A DNA stretch of 17,601 bases from Entophlyctis helioformis (Eukaryota; Chytridiomycota; Chytridiomycetes; Chytridiales; Chytriomycetaceae), in the NCBI GenBank assembly GCA_025526915.1, contig JAHLKH010000355.1, positions 1-17,601 on the forward strand, given 5' to 3'. Below the pieces are notes generated by a model. That model saw nothing but the letters and a program-made list of their open reading frames with translations. It was not told the DNA's origin and made no database searches. Both the position numbers and the translations under genes were made by a program. Positions 1 to 9,251 of this stretch are shown here, in pieces; within the stretch, counting starts at the first letter, position 1; every line of letters starts with the position of its first letter.

Positions 1-1192
1 ACAGCGACGCGTTTCCCGTGGTATTCCACCGCTGCTGCTGGCACAACCCCTCAACGGCATCACAAGAAGTGACGGCAACGGCAGCCATTCTACCAGGCGA
101 ACCACCATTGGGTCAACATGCAGGCCAAGAGCAAATTGTCGAACAAGAGCCACTGCCAAGTACCGATGCTTCTGCTGGCTCCCATGCGGCGGTACCAGCA
201 CCGGCACCGCCATCTTGGACAGCCCACGAGCACCTGATGCGCTTCCAAGTGTGGCTACAGACGTTTCAACCTTACCAGGACTGGATGACACGAAACAGGC
301 AGCCGCTGATCCTGTGCCACAGATGGCGAACGGGACTGCAGACTTACCGCCGTTGCCAGTAGCAGATGCAGTGCTGCCAGCTGCAGTTGAATCTGCTGCA
401 GAATCGGTCGTCAGCGTCATTCTTGGTGACGGGATTGTCCCCGTCGTTAACTGCCCAAGAGGAGGCCGTTGATCAACTCCTTGCTATCGCACGCCCCACA
501 ATCGGGGATGGCTGATCGCGCCGAGGCCCCTGGCGCACTTGATGCAAGCATGGCAGTCTCACCACAGCAGCACGATGCTAAAGAGGTCGATCTTTCTTCA
601 TCTGCATCTCGGCAACCCTTGGCTTCCTCAGCCAGAATGCAGGTGGAGACCAAGTCACCGGCCGATCCAGAAACGCGAGCAGCTGATGAGCACTCTTTGA
701 GCACTGTCTTCTCTGGCTCACGTCGAAGTGGCCGAGATTGACGCTGTGTTTGATGAGGTTTGTGACTTTGACTGTTGCATTGGTGGCGGTACGCTTAGCC
801 TCGGGTACTGATCCGGTTGCCAATGCAGTTCATCTCGGTCAAGGATCAAGAGTATTCACCGGTTGAGCCGTCCCATGACCTGATTGTGCATAACGTTATT
901 GATTATGGCCGGCTCAAGGTATGAATGTGGATTGTTTGAGCATCATCTACGCGCTTGGACTGACTCGAATGCGTTTGAAATGTGATGCGATGGATGGACT
1001 TGCTATTCTCAAGATATTTGAGCTTGACATCGAACCTATTCTGATTGACCAGGAGCCCCTCGACAGAAATTGACTTTTCGATCCTCACAAGCCGGCCGCC
1101 GCCATTTGGACGCGAAGAATCGGTAAGCTTTTGCCTGGCTGAACGCAGATGCGTCTTGGGCTTGAATAGCTGACTGATCGAGATGCTACTTG

Positions 1193-1250
<58 letters not shown>

Positions 1251-1454
1251 ATCTGTCCACTCACGATTGCGGGATTGTGATCCTGACAGGCCAACAAGAG
1301 CACGGTGAATGCCAAGGAGCAGCGCAAAGCCTACCTATCAGTCTTTCCAGCACTGGGACGCAAACAGCGCAATGCAAAGGCGGATCCGTTTACAGACTGG
1401 GGCGATGGCGTGCTCTACGGACGCGGTGTCCAGCTCTATCCGCCCTTTGAATGA
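1..1454 (+). CDS. Unrecognised protein, 3' part (5' end outside window)
   Basis: I do not recognise this gene. Coding sense is clearest at its 3' end. The last exon, 1290-1454, follows a TGACAG acceptor and encodes 54 residues from ANKSTVNAKEQ to GVQLYPPFE, then TGA. It joins in phase to an exon ending at 1122 (PPPFGREES, donor GTAAGC). That exon can be followed back to about 829 (start FISVKDQEYSP) with one-base breaks near 919 and 1075; its middle reads MNVDCLSIIYALGL and LAILKIFELDIEPILID. The block 1-757 is rich in Ala, Pro and Ser and ends AEIDAVFDE before a GTTTGT donor. Its best reading changes frame several times (near 215-230, 455, 500 and 725), so exact exons are uncertain. No signal peptide or membrane segment is evident. 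It is convergent with QCR7, the two stops lying about 200 bp apart. The frame breaks could be assembly indels, as in the neighbouring genes, or real decay. Confidence 0.6.
1191..1249. repeat. (TG)n microsatellite in an intron
   Basis: About 29 TG units run without gaps except for one GG interruption near 1216-1217. The tract lies in the last intron (1123-1289) of the unrecognised plus-strand gene, so it does not affect the protein. The Cys-Val-rich reading frames across it are artefacts of the repeat. Confidence 0.95.
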
Positions 1455-1655
1455 ATCCGCACAGTTTAGCGCTACAATTCTCCATGTCGAAGATTGCAAC
1501 AGGACAATCGGTCTATATCCGACGAGCATGCAGGCGTGCCCGCAGATCCGGTTGGGCCAGTGCATGCTTTTGTTGGATGGCTGGCCCGATCGAGGCTAGG
1601 GATTCATTTGACGTGATATGGAGAATGTGGTGTTATGCGATTGCAGACTGTATTC

Positions 1656-2266
1656 TTACGAGCTGCGGTTGCGGTTGCGAAGGGCTGCAGGGATGGAGTC
1701 GAGGTTGTCAAAGTTCTCCTTGGTCTGGATCTCAGCCTCAACCAGGTTGATGTAAGGGCTGAGGTAGGCGATGTCCTGCCAACAGCAACGGTGAGGGATT
1801 GGAATGCGTGAGCAACGGATTTGGGATCGAATGCCAGCAGGGCGTCGCTTACCGTGGCGGCAGTGGTCCATTCCTCGCGAGGAGCCTGGGTCTTGAGCAT
1901 GGAGAGGTTCAGGGCACGCTTGAAGCGGAAGTGGCGGTCCTGGAACTCTCTCGGGGCAGTCTGCGGAGAGCCTCCTGGACAAGGTCGCTCTCGTCGGGCA
2001 CCAGGTCGTCAAAGCGCAGACCTGCAAAAACAATGTGATGAGTTGGCGTTCCTGCACAGCGACGCACGAGCGACGCAGCAGCGTGGAGGAGGTGGGGGTG
2101 GTGGTGACTGGCTGCGACGGGCGAGGAAGCGGGGCAGACAAAGCAAGGCACGCAACCATACACTGCTTACCCATCTGCCTGTAGCCCATGAGGTTGGCGT
2201 GCCATTCAGCAAGACCGGTGAGGGCCTGGCTTGAGCGAAGCGAACGGAGAGTCTCGAGGAACTTCA
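1656..2266 (-). CDS. QCR7: Ubiquinol-cytochrome c reductase (complex III) subunit 7
   Basis: This small matrix-side subunit of the mitochondrial cytochrome bc1 complex supports its assembly. Three exons on the minus strand are visible: 2266-2171, 2021-1853 and 1775-1656 (stop TAA 1658-1656). The introns are GTAAGC...TTTGCAG and GTAAGC...TTGGCAG. The exons give about 127 residues, the usual family length. Family landmarks appear in order: NLMGYRQMG, LRFDDLVPDESDLVQEALRRLP, REEWTTAATDIAYLSPYI and LVEAEIQTKENFDNLDSI. Near 1956 the sequence has one AG too many (GAGAGA where GAGA is expected), which breaks the frame; this is probably an assembly error because everything after it matches the family. 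The first visible exon begins TG AAG TTC directly after a TTGCAG acceptor. The start codon is therefore either split across this junction (A|TG) or in a small upstream exon I could not place between 2280 and 2480. Confidence 0.9.
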
Positions 2267-2469
2267 CTGCAACAGAGACGGCCGGTCAGTACGAGTGCGG
2301 CTGGCCAGAGAGGAGAGAGGCAGATGCGCAGAGCGGACAGAGTAGGCAGTGCGAGCAGTGCTGCCAAGCACCCAGCGTGCATGGCCACGAGAGCCGTGCT
2401 CGCTGCCTGCATGTCCGTCTGTCCAGCACACTGGCGAGGTGTCGTTGTCAAGCGCTCATCGTCAACCAA

Positions 2470-2724
2470 CTTTAATGGGCCCGATATTCAAACAATTACC
2501 AAGAATTTTGCAATTAAATTCGTCGCAAGAGGCGTCGAAAAGAAGCCCACATATCACACGATGGAAGGTTCGAGTCAGCAACGAGCATGCCACGACAGGT
2601 GGGCGAGGCACATCCAACGAAGTGCTCACCTTTATCGTTAGAAAAAGTGACCCGTTAGGTCGATCGGGAGGTGCCCCGATTCAAAGAGTTGGTGGTCAAA
2701 CAAGTCACTGTGTGGGATGCCAGG
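2470..2724. other. AT-rich 3' flank of the Fanzor gene / upstream region of QCR7
   Basis: No convincing coding sequence is seen here. The stretch 2472-2530 is clearly more AT-rich than its surroundings. It lies just beyond the Fanzor stop (2725) and upstream of QCR7, so it should hold the terminator of one gene and part of the promoter of the other. In known Fanzor and TnpB loci the guide RNA is encoded at or beyond the 3' end of the nuclease gene, so this is where a guide-RNA scaffold would be looked for. That is inference: I did not identify a convincing RNA fold or element end by eye. GGTTCGAGTC at 2567-2576 resembles a tRNA B box, but no cloverleaf fits around it. Confidence 0.3.
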
Positions 2725-5700
2725 TCAAGTGACTTGAGGGCAGGCTGTCTGCGTGCTGGTCGCAGCTGGACGACGGATGGACCGTGTCTTGAACGCTGCT
2801 GTACAGCACGTCTTGAACGCTGCTGGTCGACAGGCTGATCTGATCCATGAGGCCACATGCGACTTGAAGTGTTTCCGCGTTTGAGGCTGTGGGACAACAG
2901 ACGGAGCATCTCGTGCACGCAGCTTGATGGCAGTATGCATTGCCGCGATGCTTTTGAGGTACTCTGGCGTGGCTGGATTGCTGTCAGCTTTGGTGTGTGT
3001 CAAGTAGAGCGGCCGGTGTCCAAAGAGCAGATGCCACAGTGCAACCATCCCGATGTTAGTGGCTCCAAGCACATCGCGGTGGTAGACGGTCGTGCAGTCT
3101 GTGGACTCGTAGCGTCGCAGGTTGGTGCGGTTCTCGTATGGGATCCGCTGCTTGCACTGCGGGCACATCTGGCTGGTCAGGTTCTCGTTGCAGCGGTAGA
3201 TCTGTGTGTGTGCATGATTGTGTGTCAGTTGGTGCACAGATGGATGGATGGACAGCGTGGCATCGGACGCACATAGGCATATCCAGACGACCGCAGATGC
3301 CTGATGAGAAACTTCTCAAACACAGCATGCCGGCCACCTTGGCCTGTAAAGTCGATGCCAAATGCCCACACAACGGGAATGTTGTCCTCTGGGTTGCTGA
3401 CAGGGCGGCCTTGAGATGCACGAGATGCGCGCTTTCCAGTGGTCGATCCTGCCAGCTTCATGATGCCCTCAAGAGCGTTTCCGCGATCAGACGTGCTGTT
3501 GCTGCGCTTGGTGAACCGCTTGGCCTTGACCTTCTGTGGAATGCCATGCCATGCCATGCCATCCAGTGTGATCAGCAGGCGATCAAGCAGCATGGCGGTC
3601 ATGTCAATGGGCATCCAGATACAGAGAAAACGTACCCGTGCATTCAGGAATGGCGTGCAGTACGCACGGCAGCGCAGATCCCAAAAGGCTCTCTCGCCTG
3701 CTGTGGCGTTTGGATCGGCATGCTTTGCTGTCTTGAATGCAATGGCCGCCTGGATGTCGGCTGCCTTGGCATATCGATTGTTGAGCCTGGCACAAGAGGC
3801 AGGCACTGTGAGTTGATCTGGTCAAGAGTGCACGTGGCAGAGTCATTGCATGCATACCACCGCTGAAGGCTGTGCTCGGCTCGTGCCATGCCAGAGGAGA
3901 GCACGTAGTTGGACTCGAGCGTATACGAAAAGTCTCTGAGATCGACCAAGATGCTGGATGCGCCATACAGGTACCGGCTTGCCCCAGTCAAAGCTGACAA
4001 CGCGAACAGTCTGGTAGCCTTGGTCAGTGAACAGGTTGTTGGCGTTGACAATGTTGGGCAGTCGCTGCGAGGCGTAAAAGTTGCGCTGGGCCTGTCGTGC
4101 CATGGCATGAGTGAGGAATGTGCAGTGCATGTGCACCAATGCGTGAGGTTAGCAGGCAAGTGGCTTACAGGATTGGGCGTGTATGGCTTGGCGGCTGATG
4201 GGTCGGCAGGATCGGCGGCTGTGGATGGCATGTCAGTCGGTGTGGACAACAAGAACGTGTCTGAATTGGCACAGCAACTCACATTCGCCGTTAATGTAAT
4301 CGGGCTCACCATCAGCCTCGTCAACAAGCCACGGCTGCTCGCCTGAAGACGCCGCGTTGGGATCTGCAGATCAAGGCGGCAGTCAGAATCCATGTGTGCA
4401 CCAAAGCATTCAAGCATGCCACATACTGCGAGGCGACTCTGGACAGTTTGTGTGGCCATTGAGAGCCAGCTGGTAGATGCTGTATCCATCCGTCATGATG
4501 CTGCCCAGTCTGATTGTCTTGATTGGCCTCGCTGGACACGCGGCATCAATCGCAGCCTTGATATGCTCCTCGCGCTCCTGGCCATCCAGACCCCGCTTGT
4601 CGGCCTCTCGCGTCGCCTTGGCTGTGGCATCGGCTGTGGCCTTGGCAACCGCGTCCATTCGCGCTTTGGCCTCCGCAGGTGTCTGGAAGCGTCGCTCGCT
4701 CAAACAGAGTCCAGGAAGGAGGATGTCGAGAACACAAACCTCATGGCTTGCACTAAACGCCTTCTCGATCGTGTCATTTGGTGACTCGAGTGTCAAGTCT
4801 TCATCTTTGTAGTCTACAATAAAAGTGCAGTGTCAGCATCATATCATCCAGACATGGCATTTACAGGCAGTGCGACCTACTGAGTGCAGCAAGGAGCTGC
4901 TCTCTCAATGCTTGCAAGACAGCATTGTCCTTGGTGGGTACGCGATCCTTCTTTGCCCCCATCACAGCCCAAAAGAGGGTGGTTTCTGTGATGAGGACAA
5001 AGGGATCGCGGCTCGCCGGCTGCGGGCACAGCTTGATGGCTGTGCCTGCGAGATCTCGCAGTTGCTTGAACTTGCCTGCCGGCGACAATGACGCGTTGCA
5101 CTCGACCGCCATGAGCTTGTGCAATGCTTGCGGTAGCTCAATGTCGTCCTGGCCCTCTGTGGCTTGCGTTGTGCCAGGCGTACCGTCCTTGGTGGGGGCC
5201 TTGTCCTTCCTGTGCCGTTGCCTCTTGGGTTTGGCGCTGTTGGTGGCCAATGAAGAGCTTGATGCGGGCCGCTTGCAGCCTGCTGTGGGAGGGGCGGCAT
5301 CCAGAGTGGCTTGTGGTGTGGCGTCCTCGGCGGTAGCAAGCTTGGCGGCCTTGGCAGCCTTGGCAGCAGCAGCCTTGGCGGCCTTGGCAGCCTTGGCGTC
5401 CTCAGCGTCCTTTGCAGCCTTTGCGGCCTTGGCAACATCAGCGGCCTTGGACATGATCTCGCGCCATTTCTTGACATCCTTGGCAGACGAGCCAGGAACC
5501 AGGCGGTGGATTGCCGCGTCCACCAGCATCGACTGGTTCGAGATAAAATGCGTAGAGAGGGTGCCGCAGATATCCCTGGCCAGATTGCTGAAGATACTGG
5601 ACATGGCATCTGCACATAAGCTGTTGTCAAGAATGCCAGGCAAAACGCCATCCATGGCGTCTGCCTCCATCTGCACCGCGTCATCCTGCATCTCAGACGC

Positions 5701-7330
5701 CTGGATTGTGGCTGCCTGCTGTGTTGCGACCGCCGTGTCTGCATCCATTGCAAACATGCGCAGCTTGGCCGCATCCTCCTGCATCTGTGCCATGCTGTCC
5801 TGCATCATCCCCTTTGTCCAAGTGCGATGAATGATCATCTGCATGGTCGTAACAAGCCATGAGTGCACAACATGCTTGTATGCTCGTGGCTTGACCATCT
5901 GGCCACCTGCCAGAATGTACGCGAGGTATCGCAGAAGCATTGTGACGGCTCCCTCGCCGCCAGAGATGCTGCTGGTGAGCGCCGCGAGCAGATCATTTGC
6001 TGTTGGGACGGCTGGTCGCTGGACAGCTTGTGGTGGAGCATCGGTGCCACTGGATGCTGCTGCTGGATTGTGCACATCATGCTCGTCATGGGTGTCCAAG
6101 TCGTCAGGCTGCACAGGCAGCTCGGGCACATTGTGCAAGGAGATCTCGAGTGACACGCCCTGCTCATCATGCTTGCCGTGGTTGTCATGGTCGCTGTGGT
6201 TGTTGTGGTTGTTGTGGCCATGATCGCTGTGGTCATCAGGCTGTGTGGCCTTCTTGGCTGCCTTGAACTCGCAGATCTTGAGCACCGCGCCGCTCTCGAG
6301 GGTCACCAAGTCGCCATACCGATGCAGCTTGCTGTTGCTGCTGCGTGGGCCATTGCCGTACATCTGCCACGCGGTGATGGGTTGTCTGAGGATGCACCCA
6401 TTGGCATAGAGTCCCATGATCTCCTTCTTGCCAAGGTCGTCCGGATTGACAAAACAGAGTGTCGTCATGCCGTCCTTTGTTGCTTCCAAGACGCAGTATT
6501 GAAGTGGCAGCGGCGCATCTGGCTTGAGCATGACCAGCTCCTCAATCATCGCGGCGATCAGAAGGAGTCCTGCGCGCCATATGGTCGCTGTAAAGCGATA
6601 CACGGTGTTGAAAATGTCCTCCACGACCGTACCGCGCGTCTGCATCGCCGGCAGCGTCTTGACTTGGCATCCAAACGCCTTCATAAAGATAGGGTCGGCA
6701 GAGAGCATTTCCTGCACATCGCACAAGTCAACACACACAAAACCAGACGCGCAGATCAACATGCCAATCCAAAACCATACCGCCAGATTGACAATCTGCT
6801 CAGGACGATTGTATGTGCTCTCCACCAGCCTTGGCTCGTTGCCATGGATGGCAGCGGCACCTGTCATGACTGGCAATGCAATCAGGCGATAGATTGCTTC
6901 CAGTAGCTGCCGTATTGCTGATCTCTCACCACGCTCGTATCTGTCAAAGAACGCGCTGGTCAGCATGCACATTCAAGGCAGGCAACATGCCTTATGCCAC
7001 TTACGCCTGTGTCTCGTCCTCAGATTGAGCCTGGCGGGCTTGCTTGCTTGCATCCTTCTTGTGCTCCTGGATGGTCTTGTCCGTCACGGCCTTCTCGGCA
7101 CGCTCTGCTCGCTCCTTCTTGAATACAGCCTGTCTGGCCAGTGTGACCAGGTATGGATCCTGCCGTGGTTGAATGTAATGTTAGGCATGCATTTTGAATG
7201 TGCGCAAGATGCTCACAATCACAAGCCAGCAGTTCAACTCACGGTTGTCTTTGTGTCTTGAAGCACATCAATGTAGAGGATCTTGTCGCGATCTGTGCCA
7301 TCAGCTGCAGCTGGAGATGGCAGCAGCATC
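2725..7330 (-). CDS. Fanzor (TnpB-like RuvC nuclease) half of an XPG-Fanzor fusion gene
   Basis: Fanzors are eukaryotic relatives of TnpB/Cas12, RNA-guided DNA nucleases often carried by transposons. Minus-strand exons: 7330-7243, 7159-7005, 6940-4881, 4813-4427, 4363-4283, 4260-4169, 4091-3636, 3533-3273 and 3201-2725 (stop TGA); all junctions agree in phase. Family marks, numbered in the full fusion: SIMTDGYS near 1545; RuvC-I aspartate in VVSFDWG near 1658; PVVWAFGIDF near 1840; glutamate in CNENLTS near 1868 (the shifted position typical of Fanzors); CPQC 1875-1878; HRDVLGATNI with RuvC-III Asp near 1905. The 2-kb exon also encodes a His/Asp/Asn-rich stretch (6165-6245), an Ala/Lys-rich coiled-coil-like stretch (5335-5450) and a likely nuclear signal KPKRQRHRKDK. 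Exon 4091-3636 has two compensating one-base breaks (GGGG near 4000; near 3810). The C-terminus holds a short duplication (AAFKT twice). The first exon shown is the downstream part of the exon split by the LTR element. Confidence 0.85.
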
Positions 7331-7335
7331 TTTGG
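7331..7335. repeat. Target site duplication TTTGG (left copy)
   Basis: TTTGG directly precedes the TGTAG end of the left LTR, and an identical TTTGG follows the TTACA end of the right LTR at 9247-9251. A 5-bp duplication is the usual footprint of LTR-retrotransposon integrase. Keeping one copy and removing the element restores an open exon reading KAPKM across the junction. Confidence 0.93.
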
Positions 7336-7604
7336 TGTAGTACTGGGCCGCCAGACGGACTTGCCGGCTGGTCTCTCGGGTCAGTATGTGTGCACGCGAG
7401 GAAGGGCGGGCAGACGACTACTTCATTGGGAGGCAGCACAGACCTGGTCTCGGGGCAGTGAGTATGCACGCAGGGGAACGGCGGGCAGACGACTGCAAGA
7501 ACGGGGGAAACCAGAGCGGCCGGTGCGGCCCGACAATGTCTGTCCGGTCACGTGGGTCACGTGGATCACGTGGATCACGTGACCGCGACCGAGCATCCGT
7601 TACA
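7336..7604 (-). repeat. Long terminal repeat (3' LTR in element orientation)
   Basis: This 269-bp repeat is bounded by TGTA/TACA and is nearly identical to 8978-9246. It contains four CACGTG boxes and a twice-repeated GGGCAGACGACT motif. Read on the minus strand its end lies only six bases before an in-frame ATG of the Fanzor half. Confidence 0.95.
7549..7581. promoter_or_regulatory. Array of four CACGTG E-boxes in LTR
   Basis: CACGTG occurs at 7549, 7558, 7567 and 7576, an exact 9-bp period, framed by GGT...ACC so that the block is nearly palindromic. CACGTG is the core site of bHLH factors (Cbf1, Pho4 or USF type). The array is conserved in the other LTR. A role as the LTR's transcriptional control element is inferred from its position. 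Confidence 0.6.
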
Positions 7605-7612
7605 CTCCCCCC
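7605..7612 (-). other. Polypurine tract next to 3' LTR
   Basis: On the minus strand the bases directly before the LTR read GGGGGGAG then TGTAAC. A purine run touching the 3' LTR is the normal primer for plus-strand synthesis in LTR elements, and this sets the element's orientation. The other side offers only a less clean run (GAAAAAAAG, 8957-8965), separated from its LTR by 12 bases. Confidence 0.65.
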
Positions 7613-7987
7613 AGCGTAGACAGCCACTCATAAGAAAGAAGAGTGGATGAACAGCGACTAAGAGGATGCATGGGCGTTGCACACACAAGAAGCAGAGGTG
7701 TGGGCAACAATGGACGCGAAGGACACAGGACGGGGAACCGTGCGCACAGAGCAACAAGGAGAGAGAGAGATGGAGTGGATGGAAGGGGAAGAGATGGAGA
7801 GGTGGATTGGATGGAAGAGGGAAAGGTGGAGAGGTGGACAGATCAGGGCCGAGAGGGTGAACATGGTCAACAGACACATGAACAGGTGGACAAGCCGGAT
7901 GGTGCGGCGATCAGGATGGAAAGGCGACAGCGGCTGCGAGATCGTGCCGGTGGTGACCGAGCTGACGTGCGTGGCCGTGTTGGTGTA

Positions 7988-8560
7988 AGCTGATCCGAAT
8001 GTGGTCAGAGCCGTACGGTGTAGGGTGGCGGCTGATGGCTGGTCAGGGACGCAGTGTGGGTTCAAGTGGCGATCCAAAAGGGATCCCACCCCAGACTCCT
8101 CTCGCAAGAGGCACCGAGCATGGCCTGGATACCCGGTCCAGGAGCTGATGCTGAGCTACAGATGTGCAACGTGCTGGGGCTGGTGTCTGCAGGCTGTGGC
8201 CGATGGATGCTGATGCCGAGACCAATGGCGGCTGGGTGGCTGAGGCGGCTGATGCTGCCAAGGCCGAGGTGATGAACGCGCCCGTCGACGAGAACATCGT
8301 GCTGCAGAAGCAGCGAGGCACAAGCCGATCCAGTGGTGGTTGATATGGCGGACAATGCAGCTGTGGCAGATGCAGGCCGTGCCGTGCTGAAGCGAATGCC
8401 GATACTGACGTGCTGATCCAGATGTGGTCAGGACTGATCGGCGTGGTTGTGGCGGCTGACGAAAGTTGCAGCGGTGCAGTTGAGGGTGTAAGTGGTGATC
8501 GGCTGTGGATCCCGCCCCAACTCCTCTCACAGGAGGCACAGAGCATGCCTGGAGACAATG
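7988..8560. repeat. Degenerate internal duplication within the LTR element
   Basis: Two blocks about 424 bp apart resemble each other: 7988-8120 and 8412-8560. Both run GCTGATCC..ATGTGGTCAG, then GTGGCGGCTGA, then GTGG.GATC..GGATCCC.CCCCA, then ACTCCTCTC, then GAGCATG..CTGG. The copies are clearly diverged, with short gaps. Short GCTGATGC motifs also recur nearby. The interior therefore seems to have grown by duplication; no protein function can be assigned. Confidence 0.55.
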
Positions 8561-8977
8561 TCCAGAAGCAGATGCGGCGACAAGCAGGTGGAGCTGATGC
8601 TGGTGAGCGAGCTGATGCTGGCAGATATCAAACCATGCGACGGAAGGCGAGTGTGAGGCGGCTGTAAAGAGGCATAGGATGCCAGAGCCGGTGGGTGGAT
8701 GACGACACTGCCCACTGCCAGCTGCAGACCAAGACGCATGAAAAAAAGTGCGCTGGTGCACAGCAGCAAGTGTCGACAAGCGGATGCCGCGAGAGCACAG
8801 GAGCGTTGAGACGAGGACGTCCAGTGTGCGAGACTCGAGGCGCAACTCCGCAGGGCCTGGGTGGCAAGACTGCCGACCGCCAGCAGGCCCTGGTTCCAGC
8901 CGAGGCAGCAGAGGCGGCGAGGATGTCCAGCCAAGCTCACCAATGCTGCCCCGACTGAAAAAAAGTTGGGTTCTTGC

Positions 8978-9246
8978 TGTAGTACTGGGCCGCCAGACGG
9001 ACTTGCCGGCTGGTCTCTCGGGTCAGTATGTGTGCACGCGAGGAAGGGCGGGCAGACGACTACTTCATTGGGAGGCAGCACAGACCTGGTCTCGGGGCAG
9101 TGAGTTTGCACACAGGGGAACGGCAGGCAGACGACTGCAAGAACGGGGGAAACCAGAGCGGCCGGTGCGGCCCGACAATGTCTGTCCGGTCACGTGGGTC
9201 ACGTGGATCACGTGGATCACGTGACCGCGACCAAGCATCCGTTACA
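8978..9246 (-). repeat. Long terminal repeat (5' LTR in element orientation)
   Basis: This is the partner of 7336-7604, again 269 bp with TGTA/TACA ends. Substitutions are seen in AGTTTGCACACAGG (versus AGTATGCACGCAGG), CGGCAGGC (versus CGGCGGGC) and ACCAAGC (versus ACCGAGC). Confidence 0.95.
9191..9223. promoter_or_regulatory. Array of four CACGTG E-boxes in second LTR
   Basis: CACGTG occurs at 9191, 9200, 9209 and 9218, identical in spacing to the other LTR. In element orientation this copy would sit in the promoter-bearing 5' LTR. Confidence 0.6.
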
Positions 9247-9251
9247 TTTGG
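9247..9251. repeat. Target site duplication TTTGG (right copy)
   Basis: This is the match of 7331-7335 and directly follows the TTACA end of the right LTR. It is part of the exon of the nuclease gene on the minus strand (CCAAA). Confidence 0.93.

Larger units (their letters stand above)
7336..9246 (-). mobile_element. Non-autonomous LTR retroelement (TRIM/LARD-like), 1,911 bp
   Basis: Two direct repeats of 269 bp (7336-7604 and 8978-9246) bound a 1,373-bp interior. Each repeat begins TGTA and ends TACA, and TTTGG flanks the whole element. By eye the LTRs differ at only four positions, three of them G/A, with no gaps, so insertion looks recent. A polypurine tract (GGGGGGAG on the minus strand, 7612-7605) touches the 7336-7604 LTR, making that copy the 3' LTR and the element minus-strand, the same as the gene it interrupts. 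No primer-binding site starting TGG is evident next to the other LTR. The interior has no recognisable gag, protease, reverse transcriptase, RNase H or integrase; its longer reading frames are low-complexity and lack motifs. It would need enzymes from an autonomous relative. Confidence 0.92.

Noticed and set aside
1085..1450. Reading frames rich in Cys-Val or Thr-His
   Set aside because: They are translations of the TG microsatellite in an intron.
4925..5830. Long plus-strand reading frame of about 300 codons, Ala-rich
   Set aside because: It is the antisense of the Ala/Lys-rich part of the Fanzor linker exon; the repeat composition keeps the opposite strand open.
8156..9111. Minus-strand reading frames of 194 and 229 codons in the LTR element
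   Set aside because: Low complexity, no gag, protease, polymerase or integrase motif, and they cross the LTR boundary or the internal repeat.
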